Shown: positions 53,878-62,970 of the stretch, piece by piece
Layout: every line of letters starts with the position of its first letter
Numbering within the stretch: position 1 is the stretch's first letter
Assembly (NCBI GenBank): GCA_910574915.1
Contig: CAJTCR010000019.1
Coordinates: forward strand, 1 to 64,000
From: Eubacteriaceae bacterium
GTDB lineage: Bacteria > Bacillota > Clostridia > Lachnospirales > Lachnospiraceae
DNA length: 64,000 nucleotides
Direction: 5' to 3'
The notes under the pieces: model-generated
What the model saw: only the letters and a program-made list of their open reading frames with translations
Database searches by the model: none
Told to the model about the DNA's origin: nothing
Position numbers and translations under genes: made by a program

Positions 53878-54798
53878 TTAATGCTCTTTTGGTGTCAGGA
53901 TACATCTGTCATTCCATACACACCGTTCTGCACATTCCCCGTTTTCCATATCTGCAATATATTTCAAGACCGGGTAAACCTGTGCCGGTACAACTGCATT
54001 TCCCAAACATTTAAGGCGTTTTGCCCTGTCCTTAACGTCCTGGCACAGACGTGGGATTCCGGGCGGTTCTATGCACCAAAGGAGATGTCCGTCCATCCCT
54101 GCGGGAATCCCATCAGCCATTCCACCCACTCCGGGTTGAAACGGTATGACGGGGGCGCTTCCGGCTCCAGAAAGTAAATTATCTCCGACAATGCTGCCGC
54201 CCAGTATCCCCCGTCCTTCCGTTTCCTGCGGAATGAGCCTGTCGGGGTAATGCATATCCTTTGTGTTTTGGGCTTCGTGCCTGTGTCGGACGCAAGGGGA
54301 GTAGGAAACATCAATCCCGATGATGAATGTCCGTTTGCGTTCATGCCACGCGCCGACGGCACAAGCAGGAAGTACGAATGTCCAGACGGCATATCCCGCC
54401 TGTTCCAGGTCAGAGAGCGTTTTGTGCAGCCCCATATTGACGAAGTTAGCAACATTTTCGCCAAGCACGAAATGGGGGCGCAGCTCGTTAATGATGCGGC
54501 ACATTTCCGGCCAGAGGTAACGGGTGTCTGTGAAGCCCTTTCTGTATCCGATAGAGGAAAAGGGCTGGCAGGGGAATCCCCCTGATAATAGCGTAAGTTC
54601 TGTCTGTCCTGTCCTTTCATAAAAAGCCTCCTTTGTCAGTGACTGGATATTTCTAAAACGTGGTACGTCCGGCCAGTGCTTTTCCAGGACGGCTGTGGGA
54701 TAATCCGCCCATTCGCACTGGCAGACAGTTATAAAGCCCGCAGCTTCAGCGGCAAGGTCAATACCGCCTATCCCACTGAACAGGCTTAAATGCGTCAA
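53878..54798 (-). CDS. DNA (cytosine-5) methyltransferase
   Basis: A 306-residue methylase: motif I LFSGIGGIDLAAEAAG, motif IV GGFPCQPFS with catalytic Cys, ENV motif VI (GENVANF), motif VIII HERKRTFI and motif X (CLGNAVVPAQVYPVL). No restriction endonuclease is adjacent, so it is probably an orphan enzyme protecting ICE DNA. A non-ATG (TTG) start seems to be used. Recognition sequence unknown. Confidence 0.9.
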   Translation of the reverse strand: MTHLSLFSGIGGIDLAAEAAGFITVCQCEWADYPTAVLEKHWPDVPRFRNIQSLTKEAFYERTGQTELTLLSGGFPCQPFSSIGYRKGFTDTRYLWPEMCRIINELRPHFVLGENVANFVNMGLHKTLSDLEQAGYAVWTFVLPACAVGAWHERKRTFIIGIDVSYSPCVRHRHEAQNTKDMHYPDRLIPQETEGRGILGGSIVGDNLLSGAGSAPVIPFQPGVGGMADGIPAGMDGHLLWCIEPPGIPRLCQDVKDRAKRLKCLGNAVVPAQVYPVLKYIADMENGECAERCVWNDRCILTPKEH

Positions 54799-54810
54799 TG
54801 TTTTTATATT

Positions 54811-57273
54811 TCATTCCCCCTCTTTCTGTACGCTTTCTTCTGGTCTTGTGTTCATGATCGCATAGGTCTTTGTATCTGTCGGGTACTTGTCGATAAACGG
54901 GATAACCACATTATCAAACAGGATAAGCCCGCTTCCCGGCTCGGAATTGGTCACATGGGCAAGCTGTTTCTCTGACAGCCCTAACTTGTCGGCAAGTATC
55001 GCCTGGTCCTTTGCGTTCTGGTTCAAGAGATACACAAAATCGGAGTTGCCGAGTATGCCCTCGATTTCCTCCGATTTCAAAAAATCACCCACATTCTGCG
55101 TCAAGCCTGTCGGTATGCCGCCCCATTTTCTGAACCTTTTCCAGATTTCCACTGAATAGATTGCTGTCTGCCTTTCTTTTAAAAGCAGGTGGAACTCATC
55201 ACAGTAGTACCGTGTGGCAATCTTACGCTCCCTGTTCTGCGAAACACGGTTCCAGACCGCATCCTGCACAATCAGCATTCCAAGCTCCTTGAGCTGGTTT
55301 CCCAAATCCCTGATGTCAAAGCACATGATGCGGTTCTGTGAATCCACGTTTGTACGGTGGTTAAAATAATTCTGCGAACCATGCACATACAAAACAAGGC
55401 TGTTTGCGATACGCACCGCTTTCTGCTTCGCCTCCTTCTGCATTTCCGGGGCTACGTCTTTCGGCTCATACTTTAACAGCGCATTATACAAGTCCTCTAA
55501 AATGGGCATATTCTCCGGTTTCGGCTCTGCAAAATACCTGTCATAAATATGCTTGATGCAGGTGTCGATAATGCCTTTTTCGTCATTCTCAAGACCGTTT
55601 TTCCCTCCTGCAATCAAATCACACAGCGTAATGATAAAGTCTGATTTCAGCTTTAACGCTTCCCTGTCGTTCTTATGGGAAAGCTGAATGTCCATCGGGT
55701 TTAAGAAGTCCTTTGAATTGGTGGCAAGTCTTACCACCTGTCCATTGAGCGCACCCACAAGGGCAAAATATTCTCCCTCCGGGTCACAGACGATCACATC
55801 GTCCCCTGTCATAAGGAAACAGGATAAAATCTCCCTCTTTGCGGAGAAAGACTTCCCGGAGCCGGGTGTGCCGAGGATTACCCCGTTTGGCGTCCTTAAC
55901 TTTTTCCTGTCCGCCATAATCATGTTGTTGGAAAGTGCGTTCAGACCGTAATATATCGCCGGGGCAGGCATGAAAAGCTCCTGTGTGCAGAAAGGCACTA
56001 AGATAGCCGTACTCTTTGTGGTAAGCACACGCTCAATCCCCGTATCGTTGCAGCCAATCGGCGCACTCGCCATCAGCCCCTGCTCCTGTAAATACTGCAT
56101 ACACCTTAAATTGCAGTTTGCCTGCTGGATAATGCCCGACACCCTCTGCGTGATGTTCTCTAACTCCCTCTTGCTCCTGCCGTAGCAGGTGATGAGGAAA
56201 GTCATCTTGATAATCTTCTGGTTGCTGGTGTTCAGATCGTCAAGCAGCTCCAAGGTATCCTTTTCATAAGTGATGATGTCCGTGGGCAGAATGTCCATGT
56301 CATAGCCGGAGCGCACTGCCTTCTTCTGTTCCTCAATCTTCATTTTCTGAATGTTCGTGAGTGCGCCCTTCAACATCTTGATCGCCTTTACCGGGTCCAT
56401 CGTCTGCATATGCAGCGTAACTGTCAGATTGTCATCAATGTCAAGCAGCTTTTTTAACAGCTCGTCATTGAACCTCGGCGCAATGATGTCAAGGTAGTGG
56501 ACGCTCCCGTACATTTTCCCGGTCTTGAAGCGGCTCGGATAACGGAAATCAAACCCCGGCGGCGCTATGTAGTCCTTTACGCTCTTTCCCGACTCTGACA
56601 GTTCCTTAAAGGAAAAACGGAAAGGCTCCATTGTATCCTGATTAAAATACTCATGCAGGACACGCAGGCGCTCCTTCCCGTCAAGGCTTCTGGCATGGGT
56701 GCCGAGGTTCAGGAAATTCTTAATTACATCGGCTTCTATGCTGCCCATTTTCGCCTTCGCCTCCTTGTAGCCTTTGCACTCAATGCCGAAAATAAGGTAT
56801 TTTGATTTAATAATTCCGTTGTTCCCTTTCGCCGCCTGTTTCTTTAACATTTCCGTGTATTCTTCACGAATATCGTCAAATTCATCGCCCTGCAGGGGTA
56901 TGTCAAACTGCTCCATCAGCGTCTGTTCGTTTACCTGCCTGTTGAATAAGAACAGCTCGAACCGTATGGACGGGTCAAAGTAATTGATAAGCCTGCTGTA
57001 CTCCTCTAAAATCTCACCCTGATCCTCTATCTCCAAAAGGTCATAATTGATGTCAAAAAACTCAACCATTTTTGTATAGTAACCGGAAGATACCTGGCAG
57101 ATGCCGTCACGGTACATTTTTTTGAATGTAATCGTTTTCTGTGCGGTATCTGGCTTTTCCTGTTTTTTGTCATTTCCGGCAAGGGCGCTTTTTAACTCCC
57201 TGAGCCGCTTCTTTTCTGAAAAGTTAAGCCCCGCTTTTGGCTTGGCTTTGCTGCCCTGCGGCTTTTTCTTCAA
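54811..57273 (-). CDS. virB4: VirB4-type conjugation ATPase
   Basis: An 820-residue type IV secretion ATPase with Walker A GTPGSGKSFSAKRE (about 464-477), Walker B RYYCDEFHLLL (about 687-697) and a C-terminal LTQNVGDFLKS. It energises the mating channel with VirD4. A TTG start with AAGGAGG fits; the gene overlaps PrgI by 50 bp, so the two are translationally coupled. Confidence 0.93.
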   Translation of the reverse strand: MKKKPQGSKAKPKAGLNFSEKKRLRELKSALAGNDKKQEKPDTAQKTITFKKMYRDGICQVSSGYYTKMVEFFDINYDLLEIEDQGEILEEYSRLINYFDPSIRFELFLFNRQVNEQTLMEQFDIPLQGDEFDDIREEYTEMLKKQAAKGNNGIIKSKYLIFGIECKGYKEAKAKMGSIEADVIKNFLNLGTHARSLDGKERLRVLHEYFNQDTMEPFRFSFKELSESGKSVKDYIAPPGFDFRYPSRFKTGKMYGSVHYLDIIAPRFNDELLKKLLDIDDNLTVTLHMQTMDPVKAIKMLKGALTNIQKMKIEEQKKAVRSGYDMDILPTDIITYEKDTLELLDDLNTSNQKIIKMTFLITCYGRSKRELENITQRVSGIIQQANCNLRCMQYLQEQGLMASAPIGCNDTGIERVLTTKSTAILVPFCTQELFMPAPAIYYGLNALSNNMIMADRKKLRTPNGVILGTPGSGKSFSAKREILSCFLMTGDDVIVCDPEGEYFALVGALNGQVVRLATNSKDFLNPMDIQLSHKNDREALKLKSDFIITLCDLIAGGKNGLENDEKGIIDTCIKHIYDRYFAEPKPENMPILEDLYNALLKYEPKDVAPEMQKEAKQKAVRIANSLVLYVHGSQNYFNHRTNVDSQNRIMCFDIRDLGNQLKELGMLIVQDAVWNRVSQNRERKIATRYYCDEFHLLLKERQTAIYSVEIWKRFRKWGGIPTGLTQNVGDFLKSEEIEGILGNSDFVYLLNQNAKDQAILADKLGLSEKQLAHVTNSEPGSGLILFDNVVIPFIDKYPTDTKTYAIMNTRPEESVQKEGE

Positions 57274-57634
57274 GATAACGCACCTCCTTCTTTAATTTTT
57301 CCCTTTCCTCCAGCTTCTTGTAGAGGTTTTCCGATTTATAGGGACGTATCCCCGGCGTGAGCAGCTTCTGCCTAAGCATGAAGTATAATATTTTCTCTGC
57401 CGGAAAGCCGTCTTTTTCATACATTGCCAGAAAGAAAAACGGCAGCATGAGGGCTACCATGATAAGCGCCGAAGCCTGTGTACCCAAAACGCCCTTTGTC
57501 ACAAGGTAAAAGGGTATCCCCACCGCCGCTGCGCTCCCAAAGCAGATAAGCTGGCGTCTGGTAAGGTTCATTGCCACCTTTGTCTTGATGCCGCTTAAAT
57601 CTTTTGGCACTGCTACTGATATTGCCATAAGCAT
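57224..57634 (-). CDS. PrgI-family membrane protein
   Basis: A 136-residue protein with MAISVAVPKDLSGIKTKVAMNLTRRQLICF at its start region, two membrane segments (about 30-70) and a basic C-terminus, as in PrgI/VirB3-like partners encoded upstream of VirB4 in Gram-positive ICEs. The ribosome site is weak and a CCGGAA/TTCCGG hairpin (57641-57661) lies just upstream. Confidence 0.8.
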   Translation of the reverse strand: MLMAISVAVPKDLSGIKTKVAMNLTRRQLICFGSAAAVGIPFYLVTKGVLGTQASALIMVALMLPFFFLAMYEKDGFPAEKILYFMLRQKLLTPGIRPYKSENLYKKLEEREKLKKEVRYLEEKAAGQQSQAKSGA

Positions 57635-57722
57635 TTCAGACCGGAAATTTTTACATTCCGGTGTTTCCTCCTTTCCGATGATGATATTAAAACCATTGTC
57701 TGGCTAATGGGCATTCATAGCT

Positions 57723-58010
57723 TTAGACCGATATCGGTCTAACATTTTTCATGCCGCTTAATTTTTTATACCGACAATCTGGAAATACTGTTGATTTTCC
57801 TTGTTTCCAGACTCAAAGTATCGGTCTAATCTTAATTTGGCTAAATAAAAATCCAGTTGTTTCAAGTGTGTTTTAGGCAGTATTTTCATTACAAAACGCC
57901 AAAATATGGATTGATAACATAATTTTTTACACCTTGAAATTTTTAGATTATGCCGATTGTTTATAGCTAAAACAACGGAATATCAACAAATTCAGTGAAA
58001 TATCGGTCTT
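57723..58010. promoter_or_regulatory. Operator-like ATCGGTCTA repeats upstream of prgI-virB4
   Basis: The 381-bp gap 57635-58015 contains a perfect 20-bp palindrome TTAGACCGATATCGGTCTAA (57723-57742) and further half sites ATCGGTCTAA at 57820-57829 and ATCGGTCTT at 58002-58010. An inverted pair ATGCCGCTTAA / TTAAGCGGCAT brackets the region (57751-57761, 58017-58027). Probable binding sites for an unidentified ICE regulator. Confidence 0.5.
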
Positions 58011-58015
58011 ATATT

Positions 58016-58888
58016 TTAAGCGGCATGAAGCACACTTTTGGCGAGCGAACCTGTCTTGAATAAGCTGAAGCACAGGATAACGGTATAAGCCGCCACTGAC
58101 CAGAGCGCCGTGTGCAGATTGCTCGCTACCGCAACGCTGGCAACGAGTACCGAATAGATGCCGACACAGACCATGATAAAAAATCCCTGAAATGCAAGGG
58201 CGCAAAGCCCCTTGATATAGTTGTTCCCGATGCTGCCCCATTCCCGGTTGCTCAAAGTGGCAAACGGAACCGGAGCCACTGAAATATAAAGGTATATCTC
58301 TATCATGCGCCCATATAAAATGACGGTGATGAGGACGGACATGATTTTCATACATAAGCTGACGATCATGGTTTCTATCCCAAGCCCGATCAGTTCCCCA
58401 ATCCCCATAGTGGAAAGCTGGTTATTGAACATGGTTGTAAGCGTTGCTTCCACGTCAAGGCTTGTCGAGCCTGATATGGAAGCCGCCGCACTGGTCACGA
58501 TATGGTTTCCCACATCGAAAATAGCCATCGTGATGTCAAAGGTCTTGCTTAATAACATCACTGCGACACACGCTTTCACGAGGTAGCGGAAGAAAAACTC
58601 ACTCCCTACCTCGTGCATATTGTTTTTGTCCATTACCATCGTTATCAGCTCATAACAAAGGATTGCGCTGATAATCAGTCCGGCTATGGGTATCATGACA
58701 TTCTCTGACAGGCTGCGTATCATGGAAAAAATACTCCCGTTCCATGTGCTGGGCGTCTGCCCGACTTCCCCGGCGATTGTCCCGACCTTATCATTTACGT
58801 CCGTGAACATCGTGCCGAGGTTGTCAAGCACCCACCCTTGCAGCATTTCCTTTATAAATTCAGTGATTTTGTCAATGATCGCCCCCAT
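58016..58888 (-). CDS. VirB6/TrbL-type channel protein
   Basis: A 290-residue polytopic protein with about six membrane segments (VMIPIAGLIISAILCYELI, ACVAVMLLSKTFDITMAIF, MKIMSVLITVILYGRMIEI, GFFIMVCVGIYSVLVASVA). The order after the Maff2-like gene and before PrgI-VirB4 is that of Tn1549-type channels. It should form part of the inner-membrane conduit. Confidence 0.85.
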   Translation of the reverse strand: MGAIIDKITEFIKEMLQGWVLDNLGTMFTDVNDKVGTIAGEVGQTPSTWNGSIFSMIRSLSENVMIPIAGLIISAILCYELITMVMDKNNMHEVGSEFFFRYLVKACVAVMLLSKTFDITMAIFDVGNHIVTSAAASISGSTSLDVEATLTTMFNNQLSTMGIGELIGLGIETMIVSLCMKIMSVLITVILYGRMIEIYLYISVAPVPFATLSNREWGSIGNNYIKGLCALAFQGFFIMVCVGIYSVLVASVAVASNLHTALWSVAAYTVILCFSLFKTGSLAKSVLHAA

Positions 58889-58891
58889 GAA

Positions 58892-59107
58892 TTATGAGAA
58901 CAGGCTTGTAAGCTGTGGAATCACCGTCTGCGCCACGATTACAATGCCACCGCCCGCCATGAGTTGCTTGATGCCCTGGCTTTTTGCGCCAGGGTTATCA
59001 TTGCCGTAACCTTCCAGCAGGTTGATGACGCCCCATACTGCCACGCCTGCGCCGATTGCTGTCACTACTGTCTTTAATCCTGTTACTGCTGTTGTAAAAA
59101 ATGTCAT
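58892..59107 (-). CDS. Maff2-family small membrane protein
   Basis: A 71-residue protein (MTFFTTAVTGLKTVVTAIGAG ... QLMAGGGIVIVAQTVIPQLTSLFS) with two hydrophobic helices, the pattern of Maff2/VirB2-like proteins. AAAGAGGT precedes the ATG at 59107; the frame continues upstream through non-conserved sequence and that longer start is rejected. The 309-bp gap upstream (59108-59416) holds a palindromic element and no gene. Confidence 0.85.
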   Translation of the reverse strand: MTFFTTAVTGLKTVVTAIGAGVAVWGVINLLEGYGNDNPGAKSQGIKQLMAGGGIVIVAQTVIPQLTSLFS

Positions 59108-59366
59108 TTTGATTACCTCTTTCTTTCTTAAAATTTGATTTTTTGATAAAGAAAGAGCTTTGATATGTAAATTCCCCACCCTTTGTGGTAAAATAAGGGC
59201 AGGGAAATCCTTTGGGAGAACCCTGTGCGGGCATCCGGTACATTCTGTTTGGCGATAGGCTGTGCCGGCTGTCCTGTTTCTGTCCGTTCCAAAGTACATA
59301 CAAAACTCCTGTTTTCTGGCTTTATGCCAAAAGTTTACAAGCTCCATATTCAGTTGTTGTTTTGCA

Positions 59367-59413
59367 CTTCAAATCCTTCTGTATTGCAGAAAGATTGACA
59401 TTGTGTCCAGAAG
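59367..59413. repeat. Long-form palindromic element (intergenic)
   Basis: 47-bp unit with an AATCCTTCTG/CAGAAAGATT stem plus the GACATTGTGTC palindrome, beginning three bases after the virD4 stop codon. Confidence 0.8.
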
Positions 59414-59416
59414 CCG

Positions 59417-61288
59417 CTATTCAGTTGTATTTGGGGAATGATCTTCCTGCCCGCTGACTTCCCCGCAGTCAAACGCTTCATCCACCTCTGTATTTGGAGT
59501 AACTTTCATGTGCTGCAAATGCTTTACATAGTCCTCAATGTCAAAGGTGTTTTTCTGGTCATAATCGAACAGCTCCCTGTATCTGTCATGCTTCGTTATA
59601 TCGAATTTATCCGAGAAGAATGGTCTGACACCTCTAAGCTGCATGATACATTTCCCGCCGTCCATGACCGCAATCTCGTCCTGCGACATAAGCTCCTTTC
59701 CGGTCTTTTGGTAATTAATCCCGTAGGACTGTGACGTACCCCGTGTGTCCGAGGTGTTATAAAGGTCTATCGTTTCCTTCCCTAAAACTTCTGCCAGCTC
59801 TTTGAGCGTGGTCTTTTCCTTTCCTCCGAGGAACAGGGTGGTGTCGCAATTCCCTTCAATCGTGTCAGCGTTGTCCTTGTAAATTGCCTTTAGCTGGGAC
59901 TTTGACTGCAAAATAATAGAAGCTGATATTTCACGGCTACGAATTGTAGCAATCAGCTTCTCAAACTGTGGTATCTGTCCGATATTTGCAAACTCGTCCA
60001 ACAGCATCCTCACATGAACTGGGAGCCTGCCGTTATAGACATCATCTGCCTTATCACAAAGTAGATTAAAGAGCTGTGAATACATGATTGACACCACGAA
60101 ATTAAATGTCGAATCTGTATCTGAAATAATGACGAATAAAGCTGTTTTTTTCTCTCCAAGAGTGTCAAGCTCCAGATCGTCATACTCCATAAGGTCACGC
60201 AGCTCCTTGATGTCAAATGGTGCTAACCTTGCGCCGCAGCTAATAAGTATGCTTTTCGCCGTTTTGCCCGCCGCCAGTTTGTACTTCTTATATTGGCGGA
60301 CAGCAAAGTGATTAGGGTCTTTTCCCTCCAGTTCCTCAAACAGCAGGTCAACGGCGTTTTTGAAATTCTCGTCATCTTCCCTTGCTTCGCTTGCGTCAAT
60401 CATATCAATCAGCATGGCGAAATTCTGTTCTTCCTCCGGGGCTTCGTACCAGATATAGGCGATAAGCGCTGTGTAATACAGCTTTTCGGCTTTCACCCAA
60501 AAATCTTCCCCAGATTGCTGCCCTTCCCCTTTGGTATTGACAATAATCGTGTTTACAAGTTTCAGAATGTCCTTTTCACTCCGTAAATAGGCGAAAGGAT
60601 TGTAGTGCATGGACTTTGCAAAGTTTATGGTATTGAGGACTTTTATCTTATATCCGCCCTTTTTGAGCATCTTTCCGCACTCGATCAGGACAGTGCCTTT
60701 TGGGTCTGTGACAACATAGCTGCTGTGCATCTGCATCAGGTTTGGCTTAACAAAAAAGCGTGTCTTGCCGGAACCGGAACCGCCAATGACAAGGATATTT
60801 TTATTCCTTGCGTACTTTGGCTGTTTTGGTCTGCCAGACATCATCAGCCTCTCCGTCTGCGTCAACAGGATATTGTTCTCAAATTCAGCGTCCATGTAAG
60901 GCTCTATGTCCTTTGCATTGCCCCACCTTGCGGAACCGTACTCCATGCCGTGCCGGAACTTCTTGGCGTTTTTTGCTTTGAAATACACCACAAGGCGGAG
61001 CGCAATGCCGCACCCTGCGCCTATCAGCAGATCCTTTGGGTAGAAACTCGGTAACGGGTTGGAAAATAAGCCCTCCATCCCCGCCATGACCGCCATCATC
61101 TTTGCGGAAGCGTCCTGCCCCGGCGATACCCGCCACAGACACGCTATCTTATCACAGAAATATCCGGAAAGCACATAGGGCAGATTCATCAGGACAAGTT
61201 TCTTTTTGTCAATATTCCCGGTTTTTGCCTTGAGTTTTTCAGGGATTGATTTTAAATCTTTGGCTATGCCGTTTATAATCTTGCTCAT
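59417..61288 (-). CDS. virD4: VirD4/TraG-type coupling protein
   Basis: A 623-residue ATPase with two N-terminal membrane segments, Walker A VIGGSGSGKTRFF (about 166-178), Walker B region RMLLDEFANIGQIPQFEKL (about 426-444) and ASIILQSKSQL. It should recruit the relaxase-DNA complex to the channel. The start overlaps the PcfB stop (ATGA), with GGGGGCAGAG upstream. Confidence 0.93.
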   Translation of the reverse strand: MSKIINGIAKDLKSIPEKLKAKTGNIDKKKLVLMNLPYVLSGYFCDKIACLWRVSPGQDASAKMMAVMAGMEGLFSNPLPSFYPKDLLIGAGCGIALRLVVYFKAKNAKKFRHGMEYGSARWGNAKDIEPYMDAEFENNILLTQTERLMMSGRPKQPKYARNKNILVIGGSGSGKTRFFVKPNLMQMHSSYVVTDPKGTVLIECGKMLKKGGYKIKVLNTINFAKSMHYNPFAYLRSEKDILKLVNTIIVNTKGEGQQSGEDFWVKAEKLYYTALIAYIWYEAPEEEQNFAMLIDMIDASEAREDDENFKNAVDLLFEELEGKDPNHFAVRQYKKYKLAAGKTAKSILISCGARLAPFDIKELRDLMEYDDLELDTLGEKKTALFVIISDTDSTFNFVVSIMYSQLFNLLCDKADDVYNGRLPVHVRMLLDEFANIGQIPQFEKLIATIRSREISASIILQSKSQLKAIYKDNADTIEGNCDTTLFLGGKEKTTLKELAEVLGKETIDLYNTSDTRGTSQSYGINYQKTGKELMSQDEIAVMDGGKCIMQLRGVRPFFSDKFDITKHDRYRELFDYDQKNTFDIEDYVKHLQHMKVTPNTEVDEAFDCGEVSGQEDHSPNTTE

Positions 61289-61761
61289 AGGCTCTGCCCC
61301 CTGTCCTTTTTCTTCTCCCGGCTGCGTTCCCGGTTCTTGTCCTGCGATACTGCGTCCTTGAAATGCTTCAGCTTCTCCCGCAGGGAAACCCTGCCTTTCT
61401 TTTTCTCGTTGCCATAAACAAATTCCTTGAATGCCTGTGCCACCGCATCGGCATCCCTGCCCTTGAAAAAGACTAGATATTTCGGCGGTTCGGTTGTCTT
61501 GTCCTTCTTTATGGCAAAATCAACATTGTACTTTTTTGCGACACGCTCAAAAGATTTGATGTTGCCGTCCGTGACTTCAATCGACGATACCCCCACGCCA
61601 TTGCCAATGAGCTTTTTCACAGAGGTTTTCCCATGCGTTTTCTGTGCCTTCTGCTTATGGTGGTTTAAGTACATCCTCATTGCAGCTTTCAGCACACCGG
61701 CATCTAATTTTGCGGTCTTAACCACAAGGGCGATTGTTTTCTGTGTGACTTCCTCCTGCAT
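61285..61761 (-). CDS. PcfB/DUF3801-family relaxosome protein
   Basis: A 158-residue protein (MQEEVTQKTIALVVKTAKLDAGVLKAAM) with a DUF3801 core and a basic, charged C-terminus (NRERSREKKKDRG). PcfB of pCF10 links relaxosome to coupling protein, and here the gene directly precedes virD4. AGGGAGGTG before the ATG at 61761 supports this start over one 12 codons upstream. Confidence 0.85.
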   Translation of the reverse strand: MQEEVTQKTIALVVKTAKLDAGVLKAAMRMYLNHHKQKAQKTHGKTSVKKLIGNGVGVSSIEVTDGNIKSFERVAKKYNVDFAIKKDKTTEPPKYLVFFKGRDADAVAQAFKEFVYGNEKKKGRVSLREKLKHFKDAVSQDKNRERSREKKKDRGQSL

Positions 61762-61873
61762 TAAGCACCTCCCTGTTATGTTCCTGTGAAAGTCCATGCA
61801 CTAAGGCGGAATCCCCCGACAGATAATGTAATAAATAATTTTCTCCTTTAAATACACTTATTTCTCCTTTCCA

Positions 61874-61896
61874 CTTCTGGACATTGTGTCCAGAAG
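61874..61896. repeat. Short palindromic element (intergenic)
   Basis: CTTCTGGACAT and its complement around a central base, ending four bases after the stop of the upstream gene at 61901. Confidence 0.8.
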
Positions 61897-61900
61897 CAGT

Positions 61901-62257
61901 CTAAAATTTTTTAATCCTCTTTTTTTCCTTCATTTCTGTTCCCATAAGAACCCCGCCGTACTGTTTCATCGTTGCCGCTGTCATTGCGGTTCCTGTACCC
62001 TCCATCATCATTTTTATGCCCCCAGCATTTCCCTCCATCATTTCCACATATCCGCTTATGAAAGTAAAAATACCCCGCACGGACATAAGGCTGCATAAAA
62101 TACGCCAGAATATCCCCTGCCTGTTTTCCGTACTCTCTGCCCGTAGCCTGTTCATTTTCCGAAGCATAAAGTAAAACCGGGCAGACACCCATACTGCCTC
62201 AAAATAACTTCTCAATCCGCTTATCTTTTTATGAACCTGCATATATTCCCTTTCCAC
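61901..62257 (-). CDS. Hypothetical ICE protein (frame uncertain)
   Basis: The frame 61901-62257 gives up to 118 residues (MQVHKKISGLRSYFEAVWVSARFYF from the ATG with AAAGGG upstream, ending KEKKRIKKF). A second frame at 61911-62192 (MGVCPVLLYASENEQATG...) overlaps it almost completely. I cannot decide between them. The first fits the intergenic spacing and the palindromic element four bases beyond its stop. No family recognised. Confidence 0.4.
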   Translation of the reverse strand: MEREYMQVHKKISGLRSYFEAVWVSARFYFMLRKMNRLRAESTENRQGIFWRILCSLMSVRGIFTFISGYVEMMEGNAGGIKMMMEGTGTAMTAATMKQYGGVLMGTEMKEKKRIKKF

Positions 62258-62303
62258 TTCAAATCCTTCTGCAACGCAGAAGGATTGACATTATGTCCAG
62301 AAG
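62257..62303. repeat. Long-form palindromic element (intergenic)
   Basis: Best-preserved long form: the 10-bp stem AATCCTTCTG/CAGAAGGATT is perfect, followed by GACATTATGTC and framed by CTTC/GAAG. It begins one base after the stop codon of the 221-codon gene at 62305. Confidence 0.85.
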
Positions 62304-62304
62304 T

Positions 62305-62970
62305 TCATCCTTTTTCATTTAAACAGTAGATTGTGTGGAGATTGGCAGACAGTCCGCTGCCGCTGTATTCCACATCATCAAGCAGTAGCGCCTGAAACAG
62401 TACATCCCACACTCCGTCAAGCAGCACAATTTTCTGTTCCGGTTCTGCAAGGTGTCCATATTCCACCCCGTCCGCAGAAGCCGATTTCCTTGCTGCTTCA
62501 CAATAAGTAAACAGACCGAGGATATATTTGTTTGACATGATAAAGGCATAGGTTTCCTGCCCGTTGTGGGTCAGCTGGTATTTCTCCGCCTCCCCCTCCG
62601 GGAGCGTGAAGATGCACCGCACTGTTTCCAGACAAAGCCCCCTGTCATAATCCGGCTGTAACCGCTTTTTATACCGCTGTACCCTTGCATAAATCCCCTC
62701 CCTGTCCATGACGGAACGGGTACGCTTAAACTGCGGTTTTTTGCAGAGCATATCCAAGTCCATATATACGTTGTTGATTATGGTCTTTTCCGCATACTGC
62801 CGGAAAGTCTTTATCCTTAACATCCATGCAAGCACTTCGTCCAGCTTTTCCTCTGACGTAATCGGCTGGAAAGGCTTGCTGCCAAACTCCAGCCTGTCAA
62901 ACATAAGCGGACAGCTCCCTTTCTTTGCCTCACGCTCCATTGCCCTCTTTACATCCCGTAATGATTCCAA
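62305..62970 (-). CDS. Hypothetical ICE protein, 221 residues
   Basis: A soluble protein (SLRDVKRAMEREAKKGSCPLMFDRLEFGSK ... IVLLDGVWDVLFQALLLDDVEYSG). It starts with TTG after GAGGG. Position upstream of pcfB at the head of the transfer operon suggests a transfer or regulatory role. No family recognised. Confidence 0.65.
   Translation of the reverse strand: MESLRDVKRAMEREAKKGSCPLMFDRLEFGSKPFQPITSEEKLDEVLAWMLRIKTFRQYAEKTIINNVYMDLDMLCKKPQFKRTRSVMDREGIYARVQRYKKRLQPDYDRGLCLETVRCIFTLPEGEAEKYQLTHNGQETYAFIMSNKYILGLFTYCEAARKSASADGVEYGHLAEPEQKIVLLDGVWDVLFQALLLDDVEYSGSGLSANLHTIYCLNEKG

Noticed and set aside
57948..58355. 135-codon minus-strand frame overlapping virB6
   Set aside because: It is a shifted frame of the membrane protein gene, rich in His/Cys/Gln with no start signal.
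58892..59347. 151-residue version of the Maff2-like protein
   Set aside because: The upstream 80 codons are not hydrophobic or conserved-looking and the AAAGAGGT site sits just before the internal ATG at 59107.
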